Source: Sediminibacterium ginsengisoli (GTDB taxonomy: Bacteria > Bacteroidota > Bacteroidia > Chitinophagales > Chitinophagaceae). From it: a DNA stretch of 64,000 nucleotides. The stretch covers positions 70,586-134,585 of the forward strand of contig NZ_FUWH01000009.1 of assembly GCF_900167075.1 (NCBI RefSeq). The letters run 5' to 3'. Under the pieces are notes generated by a model. The model made no database searches. It was not told the DNA's origin and saw only the letters and a list, made by a program, of their open reading frames with translations. A program made the translations under genes and the position numbers. Shown piece by piece: positions 44,429 to 53,067 of the stretch. Each line of letters starts with the position of its first letter. Position 1 is the stretch's first letter.

Positions 44429-44626
44429 TTACTTTTTAGTAGTAGTATCTACTTTTACTACAGTAGTATCAACTTTTGTAGTATCAGGAGTAGCAGCGGC
44501 AGCAGCAGCTTTGATGCTGTCAGCGATACGTGCGCTATCAGCAGCAGCTGCAGCAGCATCTTTGTTTTCACCTGAGTTACAAGCAGCGAATGCGCCGAGT
44601 GCTAATACGAATAACAGCTTTTTCAT
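44429..44626 (-). CDS. Small Ala/Thr-rich lipoprotein
   Basis: The 65-aa protein has a lipoprotein signal with lipobox Cys16 (ALGAFAACNSG). The mature part is low-complexity: Ala runs (DAAAAAADSARIADSIKAAA) then Thr/Val/Lys repeats (TTKVDTTVVKVDTTTKK), probably extended. Similar tiny lipoproteins are frequent in Chitinophagaceae. It is divergent from the ECF sigma gene. Function unknown. Confidence 0.8.
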   Translation of the reverse strand: MKKLLFVLALGAFAACNSGENKDAAAAAADSARIADSIKAAAAAATPDTTKVDTTVVKVDTTTKK

Positions 44627-44772
44627 TTTTTTGTTCTTTTTTTGTGAGTGAATTTTACATTAATACCACTATATAATAAAAGGTAACCCGGGGTAACCGA
44701 TTTTTTTCAAAAAATTTTTTTAGGGCTAATTTGGGTTACTTTTACCCTCCTCACGGTATTAAAAGGTACATA

Positions 44773-45339
44773 GTGAAAGCCGATACGAACGAACAAGCAT
44801 TACTGAAAGGACTGGCCGGCAATGATTCCAGGGCCATAGATATGCTGTATAAGGATAATTTCAGCATTATTCAGACGTTCATCCTGAATAACAATGGTTC
44901 TTACGATGATGCAAGGGATATTTTCCAGGAAGCCATGATCGCACTCTATGAAAAAGCGCAGAATGAGTCATTTGTACTTACCTGCCAGATCAGAACCTAT
45001 CTCTATTCCGTATGCAGACGCCTCTGGCTGAAGCGTTTACAACAGATGGGACGTTTTTCGAGACAGGTAGACAATCTCGATGAAACAGTGCCTGTGGAAG
45101 AAGACCTGGAAATGCACGAGAAGAGAAATGCGGATTTCGATATGATGGACCGGGCGCTGAACAGCCTGGGCGAACCCTGCAAAAGCCTGCTTGAAGGTTA
45201 TTACCTGAAGAAAATGGGCATGCAGGAACTGGCCGCTGAATTCGGTTACACGAATGCAGACAATGCCAAGAACCAGAAATACAAGTGTTTAATGCGTTTA
45301 AAGAAGCTGTTCTTTACGCAATATAATATCGGAGAGTAG
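44773..45339 (+). CDS. ECF-type RNA polymerase sigma factor
   Basis: From GTG 44773 (VKADTNEQALLKGLAGNDSR) the protein is 188 aa. It has sigma region 2 (DMLYKDNFSIIQTFILNNNG; DARDIFQEAMIALYEKAQNE) and region 4 (LNSLGEPCKSLLEGYYLKKM; MQELAAEFGYTNADNAKNQK). A longer frame to TTG 44731 adds an untypical N-terminus. It is followed 4 nt later by the membrane protease with an anti-sigma-like N-terminus, the expected place for its regulator. Confidence 0.93.
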   Translation: MKADTNEQALLKGLAGNDSRAIDMLYKDNFSIIQTFILNNNGSYDDARDIFQEAMIALYEKAQNESFVLTCQIRTYLYSVCRRLWLKRLQQMGRFSRQVDNLDETVPVEEDLEMHEKRNADFDMMDRALNSLGEPCKSLLEGYYLKKMGMQELAAEFGYTNADNAKNQKYKCLMRLKKLFFTQYNIGE

Positions 45340-45343
45340 TATT

Positions 45344-46456
45344 ATGGAAGACATGTTATTAATGGAAGCGATCGAAAGGTATCTCGGCGGCGACATGAAC
45401 GCCTCCGAACGCGCCTATTTTGAGGAACTTCGCAAGAACACACCCGAAATAGACCAGATGGTGGTGGAGCATAGCATGTTCCTGCACCAGATGGATATGT
45501 ATGCCTCACACCGCAGCCTGAAACACAGCCTGCACGAAGCCCATGCCCGTTTGCTCGAGCGTGGCGATATCAACGAGGGCGGAGAACTGTCGGCCAAAGG
45601 AAAAGTGATCCAGCTCTGGAACAAATACAAACGCGTTACAGCCATTGCCGCATCTGTCGGCGGCATCATAGCACTGGTGATCAGCGGCCTGATGCTTTAT
45701 TTCGGTCCTGCCGTAAACGGCAACCAGCTTGAGCAACTCGGCAAAGACATTGCAGACATTAAACGCAACCAGCAGGTACAGGGCTCCATCATCAACGAAG
45801 TAAAAAGCAAGATCCCTGCCGATGTACGTTTCATCAGCGGCGGTTCCGGCTTCCTGATCGATACAAAAGGTTATATCGTTACCAATGCCCACGTACTGAA
45901 AGGTTCCGGCGCCATTGTCATGAACAATAAAGGCCAGGAATTCAGGGCCAATATTCTCCATATCGACCAGGAAAAAGACCTTGCAATCCTGAAGATCAAC
46001 GATAAGGATTTCAAACCCATCACATCACTCCCCTACAGCATCCGCAAAAGCAATGTTGAATTAGGTGAAACATTATATACACTGGGCTATCCGCGCACAG
46101 ACAATGATATTGTACTCGGCATGGGTTATATGAGTGCGCAGACCGGTTTTAACGGCGATTCATTATCGTACCAGGTACAGATCAGCGCCAACCCCGGTAA
46201 CTCCGGCGGACCAGTTCTCAACAACAACGGTGAAGTGATCGGCGTACTCAGCACCCGCCAGGCACAGGCCGAGGGAGTAGCATTTGCCGTTAAATCGAAG
46301 AATATCTACCGTATCGTGGATAACCTCAAAAAAGCAGACTCTTCTGTCTCAAGAATTAAACTTCCTGCACGCAGTACCATCAAGGGCCAACAACTGAAAC
46401 AGCAGATCGCGGAAGTGAAAGACTGCGTATTCTATGTAAAATCTTACACCAAATAA
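45344..46456 (+). CDS. Membrane trypsin-like protease with anti-sigma-like N-terminus
   Basis: Residues 1-75 (IERYLGGDMNASERAYFEEL) look like the cytoplasmic part of Bacteroidota anti-sigma factors, without a zinc motif. One membrane helix follows (about 98-120), then a short coil and an extracytoplasmic HtrA/DegP-type protease (160-335) with an intact triad: His183 (TNAHVL), Asp212 (EKDLAIL) and Ser287 (NPGNSGGP). No PDZ domain is present. It lies 4 nt behind the ECF gene. It may hold the sigma factor at the membrane and free it by proteolysis; that is inference. A hairpin terminator follows. Confidence 0.85.
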   Translation: MEDMLLMEAIERYLGGDMNASERAYFEELRKNTPEIDQMVVEHSMFLHQMDMYASHRSLKHSLHEAHARLLERGDINEGGELSAKGKVIQLWNKYKRVTAIAASVGGIIALVISGLMLYFGPAVNGNQLEQLGKDIADIKRNQQVQGSIINEVKSKIPADVRFISGGSGFLIDTKGYIVTNAHVLKGSGAIVMNNKGQEFRANILHIDQEKDLAILKINDKDFKPITSLPYSIRKSNVELGETLYTLGYPRTDNDIVLGMGYMSAQTGFNGDSLSYQVQISANPGNSGGPVLNNNGEVIGVLSTRQAQAEGVAFAVKSKNIYRIVDNLKKADSSVSRIKLPARSTIKGQQLKQQIAEVKDCVFYVKSYTK

Positions 46457-46480
46457 CGATCCAACACCCTGTATAAAAGA

Positions 46481-46508
46481 AATCCTGTCTGTTTTGGACG
46501 GGATTTTT
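46481..46508 (+). terminator. Terminator of the ECF sigma/protease operon
   Basis: AATCCTGTC, loop of seven, GACGGGATT (stem with one G-U pair), followed by TTTT. It starts 24 nt after the protease stop codon. Confidence 0.8.
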
Positions 46509-46557
46509 TGTTGGTTCCGGTTACGGCATTTTCGGTAAAGAGCGTGTTGATGAAATT

Positions 46558-46665
46558 GGTGAGGGCGGGGTGAGGGCGAGCTGTGCTCGGGTGAGGCGGA
46601 CTATGGGGCGGCCTACTCCTCACTCCTCCTCACCGTGCCGCAGGCACCCCTCACTTCGCCCTCAC
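46558..46665. repeat. Second locus of the GTGAGGG hairpin repeat
   Basis: This convergent spacer has GTGAGGGCGG and GTGAGGGCGAGC units with mini-hairpin CGAGC-TGT-GCTCG, a second hairpin GTGCC-GCA-GGCAC, and the 17-bp pyrimidine-rich core CCTCACTTCGCCCTCAC (46649-46665) shared exactly with 25237-25253. Stem changes relative to the first locus (GAAGC/GCTTC versus CGAGC/GCTCG) are compensatory. Confidence 0.8.
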
Positions 46666-46698
46666 CCAACCCTCTTCTTCCACATTCATTACGCCAAC

Positions 46699-47601
46699 CT
46701 ACGCCCAAAGCGAAGCCGGATACTCGCCTTCCGCTACCAGTGCATTAATGCTGGCCTGTACAGAAGGAGCATCTTCCTTATAAGTTACACCGAACCACTG
46801 CGCAGTAGTCGGAATTACCTTTACATTTCCTTTACCAGATTGAATAAAGTATTTGGTAGCTGTAGGAATAAAGAATTCGGCTTTGGGTTCGTTCATATGG
46901 GCATCGAGAAATACATTGAACTGTTCTTCACAGAGATCGATAAAACCGGGAGCGAAGCACAGGTAGTTCATGCTTACGAGGCTGTCTTCACTTACTTCAT
47001 GTGCGCCTGCTTCATCTTCATAAGTAATCACACCCTGATCGTTACGATAGATCTTGGTACGCTCGTTGATATCGGTCAGATTATTATCAGCATCCACTTC
47101 ACATACACCGCGACTTACCGTACCATTATCGCTCAGCGTCTTTTTCAGCTCATACCCGATGATACAATAGGTTTGTTCGTTGCATTGTGTGGTAAGGAAA
47201 TCATATGCTTTTACAAACGCATCGCGGCCGTAATAATCATCGGCATTGATCACGGCGAAAGGCTCGTTCACTTTACCCTTGCAGCAAAGCACTGCGTGAG
47301 CCGTACCCCAGGGTTTGGTCCTTTCTGCAGGAAGCGTTCTTCCGCCGGTATAATCTTCCAGGTGCTGGAATACGTAATCTGTGGCTATTTTACCGTTCAG
47401 CTTCGGTTCAAAGATGGATTTGAACTGCTCGGCAAACTCTTCGCGGATAATAAACACAATCTTTCCGAAACCTGCCCGTATCGCATCGTAAATTGAATAA
47501 TCCATAATAGTTTCGCCGGCAGGACCGAAAGATTCGATCTGCTTCATGCTTCCATAACGACTGGCCATGCCAGCAGCCAATATCACTAAAGTTGGTTTCA
47601 T
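46699..47601 (-). CDS. Sugar-phosphate nucleotidyltransferase
   Basis: The 300-aa protein has the nucleotidyltransferase start VILAAGMASRYGSMKQIESF and GPAGETIMDYSIYDAIRAGF, the metal-binding NADDYYGRDA and MNYLCFAPGFIDL. It activates a sugar phosphate with a nucleoside triphosphate; the sugar is unknown. No partner sugar gene is adjacent. The repeat locus begins 34 bp after its stop codon. It is transcribed from the promoter at 47648-47675. Confidence 0.88.
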   Translation of the reverse strand: MKPTLVILAAGMASRYGSMKQIESFGPAGETIMDYSIYDAIRAGFGKIVFIIREEFAEQFKSIFEPKLNGKIATDYVFQHLEDYTGGRTLPAERTKPWGTAHAVLCCKGKVNEPFAVINADDYYGRDAFVKAYDFLTTQCNEQTYCIIGYELKKTLSDNGTVSRGVCEVDADNNLTDINERTKIYRNDQGVITYEDEAGAHEVSEDSLVSMNYLCFAPGFIDLCEEQFNVFLDAHMNEPKAEFFIPTATKYFIQSGKGNVKVIPTTAQWFGVTYKEDAPSVQASINALVAEGEYPASLWA

Positions 47602-47647
47602 ATGATTGTTTTTGGGATAACGAAGCTAAAACATTCAGTTCGGGTAA

Positions 47648-47675
47648 CAAATATATCATGATAGTTCGTAATCAA
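47648..47675 (-). promoter_or_regulatory. Promoter of the nucleotidyltransferase gene
   Basis: On the minus strand TTG (47673-47675; TTTTG in context), a 17-nt spacer and TATATTTG (47648-47655) match the Bacteroidota consensus, 46 nt before the start. It overlaps the start codon of the divergent gene at 47658. Confidence 0.6.
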
Positions 47676-48548
47676 AATATATGCCTGCACCCTTTAAAGC
47701 ACTTTCCGGCCACAGGGATTACTGCGGATGTGCTCCGGCTTGATGAGCTCCATCCCGTTGTGAGCGGCAATAAATGGTTCAAGCTGCAGTATTACCTGGA
47801 AGAGGCGCTCAATAGTGGTGCAGACACCATTGCCACTTTCGGCGGCGCTTATTCCAACCATATTGTTGCAACGGCATTTGCAGCCCGGGAACAGGGTCTT
47901 AAAACCGTTGGTTTTATCCGTGGCGAAGAACCTCCACAACTCTCCCATACTTTACGGGATGCAAAAGCCTTTGGTATGGAACTTGTATTTCTTTCCCGGG
48001 AAAAATACCGGGAACCTGCGAATGTGATGACGCTGTATGGCAAACCCGGCTGGTTATGGGTGCCGGAGGGTGGCTCGGGGAAAACCGGGGCCGATGGCGC
48101 TGCCGGGATACTGGATACTGTAAACAAGGATCTCTATTCGCATATCATCTGCGCAGCAGGAACGGGAACAACAGTGGCAGGTCTGGTAAAAGCTGCTTCA
48201 GAACGGCAGCTGGTAACAGGTATTTCCGTACTGAAAGGTTATGATGAGATGCCGGAAGCCGTAAAGTCTATGCTGAACGAAAACGAAAAACAGAAACCGT
48301 TTAAGATCATACATGAGTATCATTTCGGCGGTTATGCCCGCTGCCCGGAAACTTTACTGGCTTTTATGCGTGAGTTGTGGGAAACAGAAACAATCCCCAC
48401 AGATATCGTATATACCGCCAAAATGTTTTTTGGTGTCTGTGACCTTGCACGTAAAGGAGAATTTCCCGAAGGAAGCCGCTTGTTGCTGATACATACCGGC
48501 GGATTACAGGGCAACGGTTCTTTGCCCGCCGGCACATTACCTTTTTGA
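47658..48548 (+). CDS. ACC deaminase/D-cysteine desulfhydrase family PLP enzyme
   Basis: From ATG 47658 the protein is 296 aa. SGNKWFKLQYYLEEA includes the PLP Lys39; TFGGAYSNHIVATAFAA and the phosphate loop AAGTGTTVAGL fit the tryptophan-synthase-beta-like fold of fold type II enzymes. Members release ammonia (and sulfide or 2-oxobutyrate) from D-cysteine or ACC; which substrate applies here is not known. It is divergent from the nucleotidyltransferase. Length is close to the usual 300-330 aa. Confidence 0.9.
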   Translation: MIVRNQNICLHPLKHFPATGITADVLRLDELHPVVSGNKWFKLQYYLEEALNSGADTIATFGGAYSNHIVATAFAAREQGLKTVGFIRGEEPPQLSHTLRDAKAFGMELVFLSREKYREPANVMTLYGKPGWLWVPEGGSGKTGADGAAGILDTVNKDLYSHIICAAGTGTTVAGLVKAASERQLVTGISVLKGYDEMPEAVKSMLNENEKQKPFKIIHEYHFGGYARCPETLLAFMRELWETETIPTDIVYTAKMFFGVCDLARKGEFPEGSRLLLIHTGGLQGNGSLPAGTLPF

Positions 48549-48563
48549 TAACGCTTGAGCTTT

Positions 48564-48571
48564 TATATTTG
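48564..48571 (+). promoter_or_regulatory. -7 element 7 nt before the gene at 48579
   Basis: TATATTTG matches TAnnTTTG; TTTG at 48544-48547 lies 16 nt upstream. The start codon follows 7 nt after the element, so the mRNA would be almost leaderless. Confidence 0.5.
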
Positions 48572-48578
48572 CATACCC

Positions 48579-49382
48579 ATGAAAACGCGTCGATTATTTT
48601 TTGTTTGCTGCCTGATCAGTTTTTCGATTGTTGCCGGAGCCCAGATGGCTCTTCCCGGTTTTACCGTGCGTGAACTGAATAAACAGAAAACGCAGATCAG
48701 CTGGATAAACCCTTACCCAAGCTGCATCCAGCTTGCAGTACAGCGTTCATTCGACAGCCTGAAAAATTTCCGCACCATTTTCTCCGCCATCTCTCCGGAG
48801 TTGCCGGCCAATGGTTTTGTGGATACGAAATTCCCGCCTGGCATCACCGTATACTATCGCATTTTCTATGTCCTGAAAGGAGGTGCTTATTTTTTCACCG
48901 ATACCAAATCTCCTTCTGCGGATTCCTATATTGCCCGGGTTCCGGATACCAAAGTTGCAGAACCGCAAACAACGATCCGCATCTTTAAAAAAGACCAGCT
49001 GATGTTCAGTCTTGAGTACCCCGACTATATCAAATTCCGGGATTCCATTATCAGTAAAACAAAAGATTCTTTATACACCATCGATGCGGATTCAGTTCAA
49101 TGGCGCCCTTTCATGGCCAAAGTGATGTGGAAACCTTCCCAGCATGTTTATACCAACGAAAAAGGGCTGCTGCTGATACAATTACCCGAACTGAAACAAC
49201 ATCATTACCGCATTGTTTTCTTTGAAGAAGACGGTACGGAATTATTCCAGGTAAAGACGATCAGGGAAAGCCCGCTCACGCTCGACAAGGCTGCATTTAT
49301 ACATGCAGGCTGGTTTCATTTCGAGCTCTATGAGGATGACAAACTGAAGGAGAAGAATAAATTTTACCTGCAAAAAAATTAA
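48579..49382 (+). CDS. Secreted protein with fibronectin type III-like start, unknown function
   Basis: From ATG 48579 the protein is 267 aa with a signal peptide (MKTRRLFFVCCLISFSIVAG). Residues about 30-115 resemble a fibronectin type III-like beta sandwich (TQISWINPYPSCIQLAVQRS; ITVYYRIFYVLKGGAYF). The C-terminal part is also beta-rich and ends with a charged tail. Proteins of this type are common in Chitinophagaceae and lack a known role. An earlier in-frame ATG at 48555 lies before the promoter element and is unlikely. Confidence 0.7.
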   Translation: MKTRRLFFVCCLISFSIVAGAQMALPGFTVRELNKQKTQISWINPYPSCIQLAVQRSFDSLKNFRTIFSAISPELPANGFVDTKFPPGITVYYRIFYVLKGGAYFFTDTKSPSADSYIARVPDTKVAEPQTTIRIFKKDQLMFSLEYPDYIKFRDSIISKTKDSLYTIDADSVQWRPFMAKVMWKPSQHVYTNEKGLLLIQLPELKQHHYRIVFFEEDGTELFQVKTIRESPLTLDKAAFIHAGWFHFELYEDDKLKEKNKFYLQKN

Positions 49383-50092
49383 TCCGTAACCAGTCTGCAA
49401 CCGAACACGTCTTCAAAATGCCTGCAAACCTTTTCTTTCACCTCAGCTTCGTCTACTACCCTTCCCAGTTCCTGCTGTAAGGAGGTAACCTGTTTATTTT
49501 CTATCCCGCAGGGAACGATATAGGTGAAATAATCAAGATCGGTATTGATGTTAAAGGCAAAACCATGCATCGTAACCCACCGGCTGCACTTAATACCCAT
49601 AGCGCAGATCTTCCGTTCTTTGCCTGGCAGATCCGGATCGAGCCAAACGCCTGTTTCACCGGGACTGCGGTCGCCCTTTAATCCGTATTCGGCCATGGTC
49701 AGGATAAAAACTTCTTCCAGGCTACGCAGGTACCAGCCGATATCGGTCCTGAATTTTTCCAGGTCGAGAATCGGATAACCAACGAGTTGTCCGGGCCCAT
49801 GAAAAGTGATATCCCCGCCCCTGTTGATATGAAAATATTCAATCCCTTTTTCTTCACGTTCTGCGGCAGAGATCAGTACATGCGATTCCTTACCGCTTTT
49901 GCCTAAAGTGTATACAGGCGGGTGTTCAACAAAAAGCAGGTGATGGCTTGTTGGGGTAAGTTGAGCGGGCACATCTGTTTTTCTTGATTCGGCCTTGATG
50001 TTGGTATTGTTCCTGAGCAGGTTTTCCTGGTAATCCCAGGTTTCACGATAACCACGGGCGCCAAGGTCCTGAAACTTCACTTCCTGTAACAT
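49379..50092 (-). CDS. lipB: Lipoyl(octanoyl) transferase
   Basis: The 237-aa protein has the LipB motif RGGDITFHGPGQLVGYPI, the catalytic Lys161 (KICAMGIK) and Cys195 (YIVPCGIENK). It moves octanoate from acyl carrier protein to lipoyl domains. Full length. It is convergent and overlaps the previous gene's stop by 4 nt, and is divergent from the pseudouridine synthase gene. Confidence 0.95.
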   Translation of the reverse strand: MLQEVKFQDLGARGYRETWDYQENLLRNNTNIKAESRKTDVPAQLTPTSHHLLFVEHPPVYTLGKSGKESHVLISAAEREEKGIEYFHINRGGDITFHGPGQLVGYPILDLEKFRTDIGWYLRSLEEVFILTMAEYGLKGDRSPGETGVWLDPDLPGKERKICAMGIKCSRWVTMHGFAFNINTDLDYFTYIVPCGIENKQVTSLQQELGRVVDEAEVKEKVCRHFEDVFGCRLVTD

Positions 50093-50134
50093 GGTACAAA
50101 ATTATGCAATTACACGGATTACCCGGTGAAGTGC

Positions 50135-50142
50135 TATTTTTG
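50135..50142 (+). promoter_or_regulatory. -7 element 4 nt before the gene at 50147
   Basis: TATTTTTG is a full TAnnTTTG match, 4 nt before the ATG at 50147; the -33 region is poor. It implies a nearly leaderless transcript. Confidence 0.4.
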
Positions 50143-50146
50143 CCGC

Positions 50147-51187
50147 ATGTCGGAAGATTTAGCGCAAATACCGGAAGAGACGCCTGAGGAACAGTTATAT
50201 GAACGCAGATCGTTTGTTGTGGATAAAGGGCAGGAGCCTTTCAGGATCGACAAATGGATACAGATGCACCTCGAAGGAGCCACGCGCAATAAAGTGCAGC
50301 GCGGCATCGAGTCCGGCTTTCTGACCGTGAACGGCAAAGTGGTTAAAAGCAATTACAAGATCAAGCCGGGAGATGAGATCCTGATGATGAGCCTCATCAA
50401 TCCCGAACATACCGAGCTGAAGCCCGAAAATATTCCATTGAACATCGTTTACGAAGATGATGCAGTGATGGTACTGAATAAACCACCCAACATGGTAGTA
50501 CATCCGGGTGTTGGTAATTTTACCGGTACATTGCTCAATGGCGTGGCCTATCACCTGCTGCAGCAGAATCCTGATCTTGATGAAGAGACATTGCCGAGGT
50601 TCGGACTCGTTCACCGCATCGATAAAAATACAACGGGTCTGATCGTACTCGCAAAAACCGGCGATGCGGCAGCACACCTGGCCAAGCAATTTTTCAATCA
50701 TACCGTTCAGCGCAGGTATGTGGCACTGGTATGGGGCGATGTGGCGGAAGATGAAGGTACCATTGTTGCGCATATTGCCAGGCACCGGCAATACCGTAAA
50801 ATGTTCGATGCCTATCCTGAAGGTGAAACAGGTAAACATGCGATCACGCATTATAAAGTACTGGAGCGATTCAATTACGTAACCCTGGTGGAATGTGTAC
50901 TTGAAACAGGCCGTACACACCAGATCCGTGTTCACATGAAACATATCGGCCATACGCTTTTCAACGACTGGGAATATGGTGGCGACAAAATCCTGAAAGG
51001 AACCATCTATACCAAATACAAACAGTTTGTAGACAATTGTTTCGAATTATGTCCGCGTTGCGCACTGCACGCAAGAACGCTTGGTTTTATACACCCGGTA
51101 ACCAAAAAAGAAATGTTTTTCGAATCACCTTTACCGCAGGATATGGAAAGTGTGATCAATAAATGGAGGAATTATATCACAAAATGA
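50147..51187 (+). CDS. RluA/RluD family pseudouridine synthase
   Basis: From ATG 50147 the protein is 346 aa. It has an N-terminal S4 RNA-binding domain (about 30-80; RNKVQRGIESGFLTVNGKVV), the catalytic Asp159 in HRIDKNTTGLIVLAK, and the later RTHQIRVHMKHIGHTLFNDW motif. The S4 domain and layout fit RluD, which modifies helix 69 of 23S rRNA, but RluC and others cannot be excluded. An earlier ATG at 50126 precedes the promoter-like element. Confidence 0.92.
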   Translation: MSEDLAQIPEETPEEQLYERRSFVVDKGQEPFRIDKWIQMHLEGATRNKVQRGIESGFLTVNGKVVKSNYKIKPGDEILMMSLINPEHTELKPENIPLNIVYEDDAVMVLNKPPNMVVHPGVGNFTGTLLNGVAYHLLQQNPDLDEETLPRFGLVHRIDKNTTGLIVLAKTGDAAAHLAKQFFNHTVQRRYVALVWGDVAEDEGTIVAHIARHRQYRKMFDAYPEGETGKHAITHYKVLERFNYVTLVECVLETGRTHQIRVHMKHIGHTLFNDWEYGGDKILKGTIYTKYKQFVDNCFELCPRCALHARTLGFIHPVTKKEMFFESPLPQDMESVINKWRNYITK

Positions 51188-51259
51188 TGAGCCGTATTTT
51201 CTTCCGGATTAACTTTATCTAATCATTCAGAACAGAGAACCCAAACCAAATAAGAGCTT

Positions 51260-52258
51260 ATGTCAAACGACATCCGTAATAACTGGACACTTGCAGAAAT
51301 AAAATCTGTATACGACACTCCCCTGCTGGAGCTGGTTTACAAAGCGGCAACCCTGCACAGGCAATACAATGATACTGCTGAAGTGCAGGTATGTACACTT
51401 CTCAGCATTAAAACAGGAGGCTGCAGTGAAGATTGTGCTTATTGCCCGCAGGCTGCACGTTACAGCACCGGCGTAAATGTACAGGCCCTGATGAAGAAAG
51501 AAGAAGTGCTTGAATATGCCCAGAAAGCCAAAGATGCGGGCTCTACCCGTTTCTGCATGGGTGCAGCCTGGCGCGAAGTACGCGACAACCGCGATTTCGA
51601 CCGCGTGCTGGATATGGTAAAAGGCGTAAATGAGATGGGTATGGAAGTATGCTGCACACTCGGAATGTTAACCGGCGACCAGGCACAGAAACTGGCCGAT
51701 GCCGGTCTGTATGCTTACAACCATAATTTAGATACCAGTAAGGAACATTACAGCGAGATCATCACTACCCGCACATACGACGACCGTCTTAATACACTTG
51801 AGAACGTGCGTAAAGCGGGTGTAACCGTTTGCTGCGGCGGTATCATTGGCCTGGGCGAATCGCATGATGACAGGATCAAAATGCTGCATACGCTGGCAAC
51901 CATGCCCGAGCACCCGGAAAGTGTGCCGATCAACGCCCTTGTTCCGATCCCGGGTACACCCCTCGGTGAAAACCAGAAAGTGGATATCTGGGATATGGTG
52001 CGCATGATCGCAACCGCCAGGATCCTGATGCCGGCTACCATGGTACGCCTCAGTGCAGGAAGAACAGATATGAGTATTGCAGAACAAGCCCTTTGTTTTA
52101 TGGCAGGAGCCAACTCCATTTTCGCAGGTGACAAACTGCTCACCACACCAAACCCTTCATTTGATGAGGATAATGCGATGTTCCAGCTGCTCGGCTTAAA
52201 ACCAAGGGCAGCGTTCAAGGAAGAAAAACAATACCTCCGCGAAGCGGTAGAAGCATAA
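51260..52258 (+). CDS. bioB: Biotin synthase
   Basis: The 332-aa protein is a radical SAM enzyme with the cluster motif CSEDCAYC (Cys55, Cys59, Cys62), preceded by [41 protein letters not shown] and the conserved [16 protein letters not shown] carry the second cluster's ligands. It inserts sulfur into dethiobiotin. No other biotin gene is near. A strong terminator follows the stop at once. Confidence 0.97.
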   Translation: MSNDIRNNWTLAEIKSVYDTPLLELVYKAATLHRQYNDTAEVQVCTLLSIKTGGCSEDCAYCPQAARYSTGVNVQALMKKEEVLEYAQKAKDAGSTRFCMGAAWREVRDNRDFDRVLDMVKGVNEMGMEVCCTLGMLTGDQAQKLADAGLYAYNHNLDTSKEHYSEIITTRTYDDRLNTLENVRKAGVTVCCGGIIGLGESHDDRIKMLHTLATMPEHPESVPINALVPIPGTPLGENQKVDIWDMVRMIATARILMPATMVRLSAGRTDMSIAEQALCFMAGANSIFAGDKLLTTPNPSFDEDNAMFQLLGLKPRAAFKEEKQYLREAVEA

Positions 52259-52264
52259 TACCGG

Positions 52265-52290
52265 AAGGCCCCTGATCAGGGGCCTTTTTC
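52265..52290 (+). terminator. Terminator after bioB
   Basis: AGGCCCC (52266-52272), TGATCA, GGGGCCT (52279-52285), then TTTT. Perfect palindromic stem. Confidence 0.92.
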
Positions 52291-52377
52291 TTTTAACAGC
52301 TACTCCACCCGACCTGTTAAAAAAAAACCTGCAATGCCGCCCCGGGCCGGTAATTCGGTAACTTGCAGTATCAATCG

Positions 52378-53067
52378 ATGCATATGCGTTACCTTTTTCT
52401 TGCAGCTATTTTCCTGGGCACAGGCCATTGGGGTATGAGTCAGTGTAAAACCTTCCGGTTAACTGACAAAGGCGACACACTGAACTGTACCGATGTAAAA
52501 GGCGTAAAACAGGGAAAATGGAAAGTCCAGGTTGCACCGTTACGCGGACAACCCGGCTATGAAGAAGAAGGGAGTTTTGTAAACAATTCAAAGGAAGGCA
52601 CCTGGCGCAGATACAATCTGATGGGAGATCTGCTTGCCGTAGAAAACTATAAGTGGGGTTATAAAAACGGGGTATGCCGCTATTTTACTATTGCAGGTAT
52701 TGAACATGAAGAAAGCTGGCTGGCCATGAACCCTGCCAAAGCCTATGATACCATCCAGGTACAGGATATCATCGATCCTGACAAATATGAGCAGGTGATC
52801 GTGAAATCGGAGGGCAGGGCTTTGAAACATGGTACCTGGCGCTTTTTCAATCCTCAATCGGGCCAGTTAATGCGTACGGAAAAATATCTCCTGGATGAAC
52901 CTTATGTTCCCGGGGAGAATAAAAAGAATGTAACCGCACAGGGCGCTGCCGATACCACTGCAACCAAAAAAGCACCTGCAGAAAAACCCAAGCCCAAGGA
53001 AGTATTGGATTTTGAAAAGAAGAATGCAGGTAAGAAGGTGAAGGTCAGGGATGGACGTGTCGGATAG
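52378..53067 (+). CDS. Secreted MORN/YwqK-like repeat protein
   Basis: From ATG 52378 the protein is 229 aa (MHMRYLFLAAIFLGTG); an ATG two codons later is equally good. After the signal peptide it has repeats of the kind K-x-G-x-W-x(4-10)-G (GVKQGKWKVQVAP; NSKEGTWRRYNLMGDL; LKHGTWRFFNPQSGQL), as in YwqK/MORN-like secreted proteins of Bacteroidota. The C-terminus is Lys/Ala/Pro-rich (AEKPKPKEVLDFEKKNAGKK). No toxin-antitoxin partner is adjacent. Function unknown. Confidence 0.72.
   Translation: MHMRYLFLAAIFLGTGHWGMSQCKTFRLTDKGDTLNCTDVKGVKQGKWKVQVAPLRGQPGYEEEGSFVNNSKEGTWRRYNLMGDLLAVENYKWGYKNGVCRYFTIAGIEHEESWLAMNPAKAYDTIQVQDIIDPDKYEQVIVKSEGRALKHGTWRFFNPQSGQLMRTEKYLLDEPYVPGENKKNVTAQGAADTTATKKAPAEKPKPKEVLDFEKKNAGKKVKVRDGRVG

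Noticed and set aside
44185-44439. 84-codon plus-strand frame between the leader and the small lipoprotein
   Set aside because: It overlaps the promoter and the terminator of minus-strand genes and has no recognisable domain.
46570-47496. Plus-strand open frame of 308 codons
   Set aside because: It starts in the repeat locus and continues antisense to the nucleotidyltransferase; composition is that of a shadow frame.
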